Shown here: positions 1 through 6,311 of the stretch, in pieces
Position numbering within the stretch: the first letter of the stretch is position 1
Layout: every line of letters begins with the position of its first letter
NCBI GenBank assembly: GCA_004173415.1
Contig: SEHC01000279.1
Coordinates: 1 to 6,434 of the forward strand
Reading direction: 5' to 3'
Source of the DNA: Lysobacteraceae bacterium
GTDB lineage: Bacteria; Pseudomonadota; Gammaproteobacteria; Xanthomonadales; Xanthomonadaceae
DNA: 6,434 nt
Notes under the pieces: generated by a model
Told to the model about the DNA's origin: nothing
Database searches by the model: none
Seen by the model: the letters and a program-made list of their open reading frames with translations, nothing else
Program-made: the position numbers and the translations under genes

Positions 1-2
1 GC

Positions 3-119
3 CATCGGGTCATCGGCGCCGACGGCTCGTTGACCGGATTCGGCGGCGGCCTGCCGACCAAGCGCTTCCTGCTGCAGCTGGAGGGCGCGCTGCCCACGCC
101 GGACGACCTGTTTTCCTGA
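3..119 (+). CDS. C-terminal end of an unidentified protein (partial)
   Basis: An open frame runs in from the left edge and stops at the TGA at 117-119. It gives 38 residues, beginning HRVIGADGSLTGFGGG and ending with PTPDDLFS. The frame has the G/C-rich third positions of the neighbouring genes, and it ends just before the converging regulator gene, leaving only an 18-bp gap. Both points suggest a real gene end. The visible part has a Gly-rich turn followed by a short amphipathic stretch (KRFLLQLEGAL). I do not recognise the family and assign no function. No hairpin terminator lies in the 18-bp gap. Confidence 0.55.
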   Translation, partial: HRVIGADGSLTGFGGGLPTKRFLLQLEGALPTPDDLFS

Positions 120-137
120 GCGTGCGCGGTGGCGCGG

Positions 138-899
138 CTACATCCCGCGGAAGCGTTGCTGGAAGGCTGCGCTGACCGGCAGTCCTTCCTCCCGGCCCTT
201 CAGGCTCAGCGTATGCCGCCCCAGTTCGTCCTTGCGCACGCGATCCATCGCCTGGACCCGGGCGACCACGCCGCGGTGCACCTGCCAGAACTCGTCAGGA
301 TCCAGGCCGGCGACCAGCTCCTTGAGCGAAGTGCGGATCACCGCGGTGCCCTCGGCGGTGACCACGTTGACGTATTTGTCCTGGGCCTGGAAGTACAGAA
401 CTTCCTCGATCCCGATCATGCGCACGCTGTCGCCCGCGCTGGCGGTGATCCAGCGGATCAGGCGTTCGCCACGTGGGCGCAGCCGCGATTCCAGCTCGTC
501 GATCACCGACTGCAGGCCGGGCGCGGCGTGGTCGCGCAGCCGCGCCTGCAGGCGCTGCACGGCCTGGGCCAGCCGCTCCGGCTGCAGCGGCTTGAGCAGG
601 TAGTCGGCGGCACCGGTTTCGAAGGCGCGCACCGCGTAATCGTCGTAGGCCGTGGTGAACACCACCAGCCCGCCTTGCGCCGCGACCGCCCGGGCCACGT
701 CCAGGCCGCCGACTCCCGGCATGCGGATGTCGAGGAAGGCCACCACGGGACGATGCACGGCCACCGCCTCCAGCGCCGAGACACCGTCCTCGCAGATCGC
801 CGCCAGCTCAAGCTCCGGCCAGGCCTCGGCCAGTTGCGCCTGCAGCGCGAGCCGTTGCGGCGCTTCGTCCTCGGCGATCAATCCAGTGAGCCGGTTCAT
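138..899 (-). CDS. LytTR-family response regulator (AlgR/LytR type)
   Basis: This 253-residue DNA-binding response regulator is full length for the family. The receiver domain covers residues 4-120. It has the acidic pair E10/D11 in LIAEDEAPQR, the phosphoacceptor D57 in AFLDIRMPG, the switch Thr at 82-83 (FTTAYDDYA) and the conserved K103 in YLLKPLQPE. A linker leads to a LytTR DNA-binding domain at about 146-250, with the typical EVLYFQAQDKYVNV and FWQVHRGVVAR segments. The family binds direct repeats in promoters and is activated by a LytS/AlgZ-type kinase. The start is the ATG at 899-897, which overlaps the kinase TGA in an ATGA junction, so translation is probably coupled; a weak GGAG lies 6 nt upstream. 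The gene itself looks intact. Because the partner kinase is broken, it may be unphosphorylated, phosphorylated by another donor, or active without phosphorylation. Its target genes cannot be read from this window. Confidence 0.95.
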   Translation of the reverse strand: MNRLTGLIAEDEAPQRLALQAQLAEAWPELELAAICEDGVSALEAVAVHRPVVAFLDIRMPGVGGLDVARAVAAQGGLVVFTTAYDDYAVRAFETGAADYLLKPLQPERLAQAVQRLQARLRDHAAPGLQSVIDELESRLRPRGERLIRWITASAGDSVRMIGIEEVLYFQAQDKYVNVVTAEGTAVIRTSLKELVAGLDPDEFWQVHRGVVARVQAMDRVRKDELGRHTLSLKGREEGLPVSAAFQQRFRGM

Positions 900-1946
900 G
901 CGCGCGGCTCCGGCGCCGGTTCCAGCGGCACCACCACTTCGGCACAGGTTCCCTGCCCGGCCAGGTCACGCAGGCGGAAGCTGGCCCGCTCGCCGAAGCG
1001 GTTGGCCAGTTGCTCGCGCACGTTGGCCAGGCCGACACCACCCCGGGTCCGCGTCCACCACATAGTCCAGGCGGCCGCCCATGCGCACCTGCATCAGAGC
1101 CAGGTAGCTGCGGCACAGGTCCAGTTGCTGGCCCAGGGTGGCATGCAGCTTCGACTCGCCCTCGCGCAGCCTGGGGATGGTGGCGCGCAGGAAGTCGACC
1201 AGCGCATCCAGCGTGTGCTCGGCCTGGGCCGGGTCCTGCCGCACCAGCGCGCGCACGGAAGCCAGGGTGTTGAACAGGAAATGCGGTTCGACCTGGGCCT
1301 GCAGCACGCCCAGCCGCAGGTCGGCGTCGCGGGCCTGGACATGCGCCGCATCCAGCTGCATCCGGTTGTCGTGCCGGTCGTGGCGCGAACGCTCGCTGAA
1401 ATAGGCGCGCAAGGCCAGGCCACCGCCGAACAGGCCGTAGATCACCACCAGCACCGCCAGGTTCAGGGCCATGCCCAGCGCGCTGGCGATGGGCCCGGCT
1501 TGCGGCGGCTTGGCCAGCCCGATCGACTGCACCCATGGATGCATCAGTTGCTCGATGTAGCCGGAAGCGAGGCGATCGACGAAGAAACTGACCAGCACGC
1601 CGACCAGCACCGCGACCACCACCGCCTTGCGTTCGCGCGCCTCCGGCCAACGGCGATGACGTACCCAGGTGGCGAGGGCCGGGCCCATGGTCGCCATCAG
1701 CGTGAACGCGCCGAACTCGGCGAGGAAGATCCGGATGCCCGCTCCTCCGTCCTGCATCGCCAGCCCGGCGCCCGCGCCGATCACCAGCGCCACCAGCGCA
1801 ATGACGATGCCGAACAACAGGCTTCGCCCCAGTAACCAGCGCCAGCTGAACACCGGATAGCGCCGATAGCGGCTCCACACCGCGTTGCCGCCGACCAGCA
1901 CTTCGGCCGGCAGCGCCTGGTCCAGCGCGTAGGACTCGACCGCCAT
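896..1946 (-). pseudogene. LytS/AlgZ-type sensor histidine kinase with internal deletion and frameshift
   Basis: This was a membrane sensor kinase for the adjacent LytTR regulator. From the ATG at 1946-1944 it has four likely membrane segments (about residues 39-64, 72-93, 108-126 and 155-183). A cytoplasmic His_kinase (PF06580-type) domain follows, with the phosphorylated H222 in QAQVEPHFLFNTLASVRAL. The frame is normal to LDYVVDADP (residue 301, near 1045), then reads nonsense to a stop at 966. In another frame, directly after that point, the expected C-terminus resumes: GGVGLANVREQLANRFGE, then a typical ATPase ending and the TGA at 898-896, overlapping the regulator ATG. The family normally has roughly 60 residues between these points, holding the N box and the DxGxG glycine box; they are absent. 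So a segment whose length is not a multiple of three is missing. Without the N box, ATP binding is not expected. The start follows the hydrolase stop by 3 bp. A dropped segment in the assembly is the main alternative to a true pseudogene. A straight reading gives a 326-residue truncated protein (966-1946). Confidence 0.85.
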
Positions 1947-1949
1947 GGC

Positions 1950-3432
1950 CTAGCGCCTCTCGCCGCGCAGCTTCTGCCCGGCCTGCAGCAGGGTCAGGGC
2001 GATCACCTTACCGGCCGGATCACGCTCGAAGCGGATCTCCGCGCCAACGCCCTCGGCGACGAAAACATCCGCGGCCACCGCCGCCACTTCCAGGGCCTGC
2101 TGGCCGGTGCCCTGGATGAACAGCTTGCCTTCCTGCTCGCTCACCACCAGGCCGAAGCCCGGCACCAGCGGATACTCGCCCGCGTACTCGCGCAGCGTCC
2201 CGGGCGACACTGCCAGCGCGGGCTTGCTCGCCTTCTTGTCGATGCGCGTGGCCGCCAGTTGCCCGCCCATCTGCATCCAGGTGAAGCCGTAGCCGTCGCT
2301 GCCGCGGACAGGACGCAGCAAGGCGTCGAAATCCCGCGGGTAGAAATCACCGGCGTCGTCGTACCCCATGGTGTAGGCACCTTGTCCTTCGGCCTGGATC
2401 ACCAGCGCATCGCCCTGGCGCGTGAGCCGCATCTTCATGCCACCGGCCAACTGGTAGTCGCCAGCCAGGCCGTCGAGCAAGGCCGGGTCCGGCCTGGTTT
2501 CCTTGCGTGGCTTGCCCAGCGGAAGACTGGCGTCGACCAGATGCAGGCCCAGGCTGCCTAGGCTGCCGAGCGAATTCCAGGTGGTGTCGGACAGGATCAC
2601 CACCGCGCGCTGCCTGGCGTTGTCGAACGCCACGAAGGAAGAGAAGCCGCCGGTGCCGCCTTCATGCACGTGCACGGTACGGCCGGCCACCGGCATCAGC
2701 ATCCAGTTCATCGCCATCGGCGGCGCCTTGGATAGTTCCTGCTGGCTGAGCTTCAACGCCGGGGTGATCGACACCGTCGGCTGCCCGAGTTCGCCCTGTG
2801 CGTACTTGACCATGTCCTCGAGGGTGGCTCGCACGCCGCCCACCCCCGCCAGGTTGGTGGCGAAATTCCATGCCGGCACCGGCTTGCCGCTGGGCGCATG
2901 GCCCTGCGCGGCGCGGATCCCGGCCGGCACCTGCTTGATGTAGGCGTGCTGCATGGCCAGCGGCGCGAACAACTGCTTGCGCAACAGGCCCTCGTAATCC
3001 TGGCCTGCGCGCCGCGCAACGGCGTAGGACAGGACCATGGAAGCGAAGTTGGAGTATTCGAACCGGCTGCCCGGCGGCGCGGAGAGCGTGGCATCGCCCA
3101 GCGAGGCGAGCAGCGCCTCCTCGGTGAGGTTGGCGTACGGGTCGTTCATGTCGGTGGCGCCCAGGCGCGCCGGCAAGGCGGGCAGGCCCGAGGTGTGGGT
3201 CACCACGTGTCTCGAAGGCGCTGCTGGCGTCGATGCGCTGCGCTTCCTTGTCGTCGGCGCAGGCGAAGGTACGGGCGACGCTGCCCTGCTCGATCACCGC
3301 CACGGCCATGCAGGCGCCGGTACGATCGCCCTTGAGGCGTTGGTCGACTACCTGGCGCAGTTCGTTGTCGCTCATGGCATGGGCATTGGCGGCGAGCAGC
3401 GCCAGGGCAAGCGGGGCGAATTTCAGTTTCAT
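1950..3432 (-). pseudogene. Secreted class C beta-lactamase/serine hydrolase family protein, SxxK region deleted and frameshifted
   Basis: This gene belongs to the Beta-lactamase (PF00144) family of periplasmic serine hydrolases: AmpC, esterases and penicillin-binding-like peptidases. The start at 3432 has a strong AAGGAG 6 nt upstream and a clear signal peptide (MKLKFAPLALALLAANAHA, likely cut after AHA). The N-terminal part runs normally to IDASSAFET (near 3208). The family pattern then resumes in another frame with HVVTHTSGLPALPARLG (from about 3209) and continues to the TAG at 1950. The roughly 45-50 residues that should lie between, including the catalytic SxxK, are missing. The second motif, YSN (in FEYSNFAS, near 3056), and the third, an HxG-type HEGGTGGFSS (near 2666), are present. 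The C-terminus carries two similar beta-rich domains resembling DUF3471, each opening with an LxxYxGxY-like motif (LAGDYQLAG; LREYAGEYPL). With neither nucleophile nor general base it should be inactive. A straight reading gives a 418-residue ORF from a GTG at 3206 without signal peptide, which is probably not a real start. Substrate unknown; operon with the kinase. Confidence 0.85.
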
Positions 3433-3540
3433 GGGGTTCTCCTTGCGGGGCTTGCAGGATGGCCGTGGCGCCGGGCGGCAGCCGGGGTTTGCGACGAACC
3501 GCCCCCATCCGGCGACGGGCGCGGGCCGGCGAGGCGCGGG
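3433..3540. other. 108-bp gap between hutF stop and the hydrolase start
   Basis: The stretch is very GC-rich. Apart from the ribosome binding site at its left end I see no convincing promoter and no hairpin with a T run. It therefore remains open whether the hydrolase-kinase-regulator block has its own promoter here or is read through from hutF. Confidence 0.4.
3439..3444 (-). promoter_or_regulatory. Strong ribosome binding site of the serine hydrolase gene
   Basis: The minus strand reads AAGGAG, a 6-nt spacer (AACCCC), then ATG at 3432. It is the best Shine-Dalgarno match in the window. It fixes the true start of the hydrolase at 3432, upstream of the frameshift, rather than at the GTG at 3206. 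Confidence 0.75.
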
Positions 3541-4800
3541 CTAGTCGGACAGCAACCGCGCCAGCACCTCGCGATAGCGTGTGCCGATGGCGTCGCGGTC
3601 GCGATGGCGGCCGTCGGCGACCACCTGGCGACCGCCCACGTGGACTTCCTCCACCACACTGCGGTTGCCGCTGAAGATCCAGCGATCGACCACGTCGTGC
3701 TGGCGCGCGGCGGCCAGGATCGGCGCCTGCGGATCGAGCATCAGGTAATCCCCGCTACCCTCCTGCCCGGTCGCCGTGCGGGCGCTGGCCAGCACTCCCT
3801 GCAGCAAGGTTTCGCCCACGCTGCTGGAACCGGGCCCCACCGCGATGTTGCGCTGGCGCGTGGCCAGGCGTTGTCCGTATTCCAGCCAGCGCAGCTCTTC
3901 CACCGGCGACACCGAGATATGCGAATCGGAGCCGATGCCCCAGGCTCCGCCGGCGTCCAGATAGGCACGCAGCGGGAACAGGCCATCGCCCAGGTTGGCT
4001 TCGGTGCTTGGGCAGATCGCCACCGTGGCGCCGCTGGTGGCGAGCCGCGTGGTTTCCGCGGCGGTCAGGTGGGTGGCGTGGACCAGGGTCCAGCGCGCGT
4101 CGACCTCGAAGTTGCCCTGCAGCCACTCTACGGGACGCGCACCGCGCAGCGACAGGCAATCCTGGACCTCGCCGATCTGCTCGGCGATATGGATGTGCAA
4201 GGGGGCGCCGGCGGGCAATGCCGCCAGCACTTCGCGCATCGCCGATTCCGGCACGGCGCGCAGGCTGTGGAACGCGCAGCCGATGCGCAGCAGCGCGCCT
4301 TCGTCGCTACGCAGGTCCTGCAACAGGCCCAGGAAGCCTTCGACGTCGTGGCCGAAGCGCTGCTGCCGCGTGGACAGCGCGCGACCGTCGAATCCACCGG
4401 TCATGTACAGCACCGGCAGCAGGGTCATGCGGATGCCGGTGTCGCGGGCCGCGGCGATCAGCGCGCGCGACATCGCCGCCGGGTCCGCATAAGGACGGCC
4501 GTCGGCGGCATGATGCAGGTAGTGGAACTCGCAGACGCTGGTGTAGCCGGCTTCCAGCATTTCCGCGTAGAGCTGCGAAGCCACGGCGTGGGTGCTTTCC
4601 GGGTCCATGCGCGCGGCGAAACGGTACATGGTTTCGCGCCAGGTCCAGAAACTGTCCTGCGGATGGGTCTGGCGCTCGGCCAGGCCCGCCATGGCGCGCT
4701 GGAAGGCATGCGAGTGCAGGTTGGGGATGCCGGGAATGCGCCAGCGGCCTGCCGCGGTTTGCGACAGCGGGACGCCAGGATTGGAACTGGATGCAGGCAT
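3541..4800 (-). CDS. hutF: Formimidoylglutamate deiminase (N-formimino-L-glutamate iminohydrolase)
   Basis: HutF is a cytoplasmic zinc amidohydrolase that converts N-formimino-L-glutamate to N-formyl-L-glutamate and ammonia, the step after HutI in the HutF/HutG branch of histidine breakdown. From the start at 4800 the protein has 419 residues. The catalytic set is complete: metal ligands H29 and H31 (NLHSHAFQRAMAG), H204 (HIHIAEQ), H241 (LVHATH) and D292 (GIGSDSHIS); substrate-side H178 and R181 (AFHSLRAV) and E207. FWTWRE and STEANLGDG are also typical. The start is the last in-frame ATG before the first metal motif. The frame stays open further upstream to 5046, but that part is Pro/Ser-rich antisense of another gene. 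No good ribosome binding site is visible. Compared with the about 453-residue Pseudomonas enzyme (numbering from memory), the catalytic residues lie about 28 positions earlier, so most N-terminal beta-sandwich strands are lacking. About 6 residues are also missing at TGQEGSGDYLMLD. The identification is certain; full activity is not. Confidence 0.95.
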   Translation of the reverse strand: MPASSSNPGVPLSQTAAGRWRIPGIPNLHSHAFQRAMAGLAERQTHPQDSFWTWRETMYRFAARMDPESTHAVASQLYAEMLEAGYTSVCEFHYLHHAADGRPYADPAAMSRALIAAARDTGIRMTLLPVLYMTGGFDGRALSTRQQRFGHDVEGFLGLLQDLRSDEGALLRIGCAFHSLRAVPESAMREVLAALPAGAPLHIHIAEQIGEVQDCLSLRGARPVEWLQGNFEVDARWTLVHATHLTAAETTRLATSGATVAICPSTEANLGDGLFPLRAYLDAGGAWGIGSDSHISVSPVEELRWLEYGQRLATRQRNIAVGPGSSSVGETLLQGVLASARTATGQEGSGDYLMLDPQAPILAAARQHDVVDRWIFSGNRSVVEEVHVGGRQVVADGRHRDRDAIGTRYREVLARLLSD

Positions 4801-4867
4801 GCGGGTTGCCGATTGCCGAAAGATGGATTGCGCTAGGCTAACGCGTCGCCGCTGCCCTGACACGCCC
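4801..4867. promoter_or_regulatory. Divergent intergenic region between hutF and the small ORF/hutI
   Basis: These 67 bp separate the hutF start (minus strand) from the small ORF leading into hutI (plus strand), so promoters for both directions should lie here or overlap the coding ends. On the plus strand TTGCCG (4813-4818) and TAGGCT (4834-4839) could serve as -35 and -10 boxes, but the 15-bp spacing is short and the matches are partial. No convincing minus-strand promoter and no clear palindrome of the HutC operator type is seen. A regulatory role is inferred mainly from position. Confidence 0.35.
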
Positions 4868-5032
4868 ATGCAGATCCTCCTGTTCGCAATCGTGGTCCTG
4901 CTGGCCTTCGCCTGGCTGCTTGCACGCACGCGCCGCCCAGGCAATGGCACCGATGGGGGAGGCAATGGCGGGGTCCATGGCGGCGATTCCGGTAACGGCG
5001 ATTGTGGCGATGGAGGTGGTGGTGGCGACTGA
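4868..5032 (+). CDS. Small membrane protein with Gly/Asp-rich tail, hypothetical
   Basis: A 54-residue ORF starts at the ATG at 4868 and stops at TGA 5030-5032, 1 bp before the hutI ATG. Residues 2-19 form a hydrophobic helix (QILLFAIVVLLAFAWLLA), followed by basic ARTRR, as expected for a single-pass inner-membrane protein with its tail in the cytoplasm. The rest is almost only Gly, Asp, Asn and Ser with one Cys, ending DGGGGGD. In its favour are the sharp hydrophobic/basic/acidic layout and the likely translational coupling to hutI, whose own ribosome binding site is poor. Against it are the lack of a Shine-Dalgarno sequence before 4868 and the simple GGCGAT-like repeats that encode the tail. 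Similar small Gly-rich-tail membrane proteins are known in proteobacteria without assigned function, and none is assigned here. It could also be a leader ORF controlling hutI. Confidence 0.5.
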   Translation: MQILLFAIVVLLAFAWLLARTRRPGNGTDGGGNGGVHGGDSGNGDCGDGGGGGD

Positions 5033-5033
5033 G

Positions 5034-6263
5034 ATGACCGGCGCATCGCGCTGGGATGGCCTGATCCTGGGCATGGACCTGGTCACCCTGGCCGCGGACA
5101 GCGGCTACGCGATGATCGAGCGTGGCGCACTGGGATGGCGCGATGGCGTGCTCGAGTACGTGGGGCCGATATCCGGACTGCCCGGCGAACCCGACCTGCT
5201 GGCGGCGGAAGTGCTGCGCGCCGAAGGCTGCATCACCCCCGGGCTGGTCGATTGCCATACCCACACCGTGTTCGCGGGCGACCGCGCTGGTGAATTCGAA
5301 CAACGCCTGCGCGGCGCGAGCTACGAAGAAATCGCCCGCAGCGGTGGTGGCATCGTCTCCACCGTACGTGCCACACGGGCGGCGAGCGAGGACCAACTGC
5401 TTGCCCAGTCGCTGCCGCGCGCGCGCGCGCTGTGCGCGGACGGGGTCACCACCCTGGAAATCAAATCGGGATACGGGCTGGACTTCGACAACGAACGCAA
5501 GATGCTACGGGTGGCGCGGCGGATCGGCCAGGAGCTGGGGATCACCGTGCGGACGAGCTTCCTCGGCGCGCATGCCTTGCCCGCCGAATTCGCCGGCCGG
5601 GCCGACGACTACATCGCCGCGGTGTGCGAATGGCTGCCGCGCCTGCATGGCGACGGGCTGGTGGACGCGGTGGATGCCTTCTGCGAAAGGATCGGCTTTT
5701 CCGCGGCGCAGACCCGACGCGTGTTCGAGGCGGCGCGGGCGCTGGCGCTGCCGGTGAAGCTGCACGCCGACCAGCTGAGCGACGGTGAGGGCGCCGCCCT
5801 GGTCGCCGCCTTCGGCGGCCTGTCGGCCGACCACGTCGAGCACACTTCCGATGCCGGGGTGCGGGCAATGGCCGCTGCGGCAACCGTGGCGGTGCTGCTC
5901 CCCGGTGCCTTCCACTGCCTTCGGGAGACGAAACTACCCCCGTTGGAGGCATTCCGCCGGCATGGCGTGCCGATGGCCGTGGCCACCGATTGCAATCCCG
6001 GCACCTCGCCGCTCCAGTCCCTGCGCCTGGCCATGTCGTTGGCCTGCACCCACTTCGGCCTGACGCCCGAGGAAGCGCTGCGCGGGGCCACGATCAACGC
6101 CGCACGCGCGCTGGGCCTGCAGGATCGCGGAGTGCTTCAGGTCGGGATGCGCGCCGACTTCGCCTGCTGGTCGATCAGCCAGCCCGCCGGCCTGGCCTAC
6201 TGGCTGGGGGGTACGCCCCTGCTTGCGGCGTACGCGGGCGGCAAACGCCTGCCCCGGAAATGA
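5034..6263 (+). CDS. hutI: Imidazolonepropionase
   Basis: HutI hydrolyses 4-imidazolone-5-propanoate to N-formimino-L-glutamate, the third step of histidine breakdown, in the cytoplasm. The 409 residues match the usual length of about 400-410. It is a metal amidohydrolase. The first metal motif is H75/H77 in VDCHTHTVFAGDRAGEFEQR, followed by the signature SGGGIVSTV (103-111). Next come the substrate-loop SGYGLD (145-150), H180 in SFLGAHALP, H244 in KLHADQLSDGEG, the SADHVEH segment and the metal-binding D319 in ATDCNPGTSP. The beta-sandwich strands are present at both ends (WDGLILGMDL; VGMRADFACW), so it appears complete and functional. The start at 5034 was chosen because the N-terminus then matches family length. 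The frame is open back to 4920, but that part overlaps the Gly-rich tail of the upstream ORF. A GGAGGT lies 16 nt upstream, too far to be optimal, so coupling to the upstream ORF is likely. The product feeds directly into HutF, encoded divergently. hutH, hutU and hutG are not in this window. Confidence 0.97.
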   Translation: MTGASRWDGLILGMDLVTLAADSGYAMIERGALGWRDGVLEYVGPISGLPGEPDLLAAEVLRAEGCITPGLVDCHTHTVFAGDRAGEFEQRLRGASYEEIARSGGGIVSTVRATRAASEDQLLAQSLPRARALCADGVTTLEIKSGYGLDFDNERKMLRVARRIGQELGITVRTSFLGAHALPAEFAGRADDYIAAVCEWLPRLHGDGLVDAVDAFCERIGFSAAQTRRVFEAARALALPVKLHADQLSDGEGAALVAAFGGLSADHVEHTSDAGVRAMAAAATVAVLLPGAFHCLRETKLPPLEAFRRHGVPMAVATDCNPGTSPLQSLRLAMSLACTHFGLTPEEALRGATINAARALGLQDRGVLQVGMRADFACWSISQPAGLAYWLGGTPLLAAYAGGKRLPRK

Positions 6264-6289
6264 AAACGCGACGCCAGGCGTCGCGTTTT
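6263..6289. terminator. Bidirectional rho-independent terminator after hutI
   Basis: AAAACGCGACG (6263-6273) is exactly complementary to CGTCGCGTTTT (6279-6289), with the 5-nt loop CCAGG. The A run on one side and the T run on the other let it work for both strands. It can end hutI, whose stop codon supplies the first A, and the minus-strand gene that stops at 6312. It marks hutI as the last gene of its transcript. Confidence 0.85.
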
Positions 6290-6311
6290 GCGCAAGACCG
6301 GAACGACCCGA

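Noticed and set aside
129..1835. A 568-residue plus-strand open frame opposite the regulator and kinase, rich in His, Gln, Arg and Ala
   Set aside because: It is the antisense of clear minus-strand domains; high GC suppresses stops. No domain, no membrane or signal pattern and no ribosome binding site support it.
2541..2567. A short repeat encoding SLGSLGSLG in the hydrolase
   Set aside because: It is three copies of a 9-base unit within a coding region; probably a harmless local duplication.
3204..3206. GTG at 3206 as the true start of the serine hydrolase
   Set aside because: It has no ribosome binding site and would begin inside a conserved block; the signal peptide and strong AAGGAG at 3432 show the gene starts earlier in another frame.
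3037..4836. A 599-residue plus-strand open frame opposite hutF and the hydrolase
   Set aside because: It is antisense to the conserved hutF catalytic motifs and has the same His/Arg/Gly-rich shadow composition, with no recognisable motif.
4801..4867. A HutC-type operator between hutF and hutI
   Set aside because: No convincing dyad of the expected kind was found by eye; only weak partial symmetry around CTAGGCTAA.
4920..5033. An upstream extension of hutI to 4920
   Set aside because: It would exceed the family length by 38 residues and overlaps the small ORF in another frame; the start at 5034 fits the family.
4801..5046. An upstream extension of hutF to 5046 giving a 501-residue protein
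   Set aside because: The extra part is Pro/Ser-rich antisense of the small Gly-rich ORF and unlike any HutF N-terminus.
5416..5430. A CG-dinucleotide run inside hutI as a possible slippage or phase-variation tract
   Set aside because: It encodes ordinary Arg-Ala codons in a high-GC gene, and the frame is intact and conserved around it.
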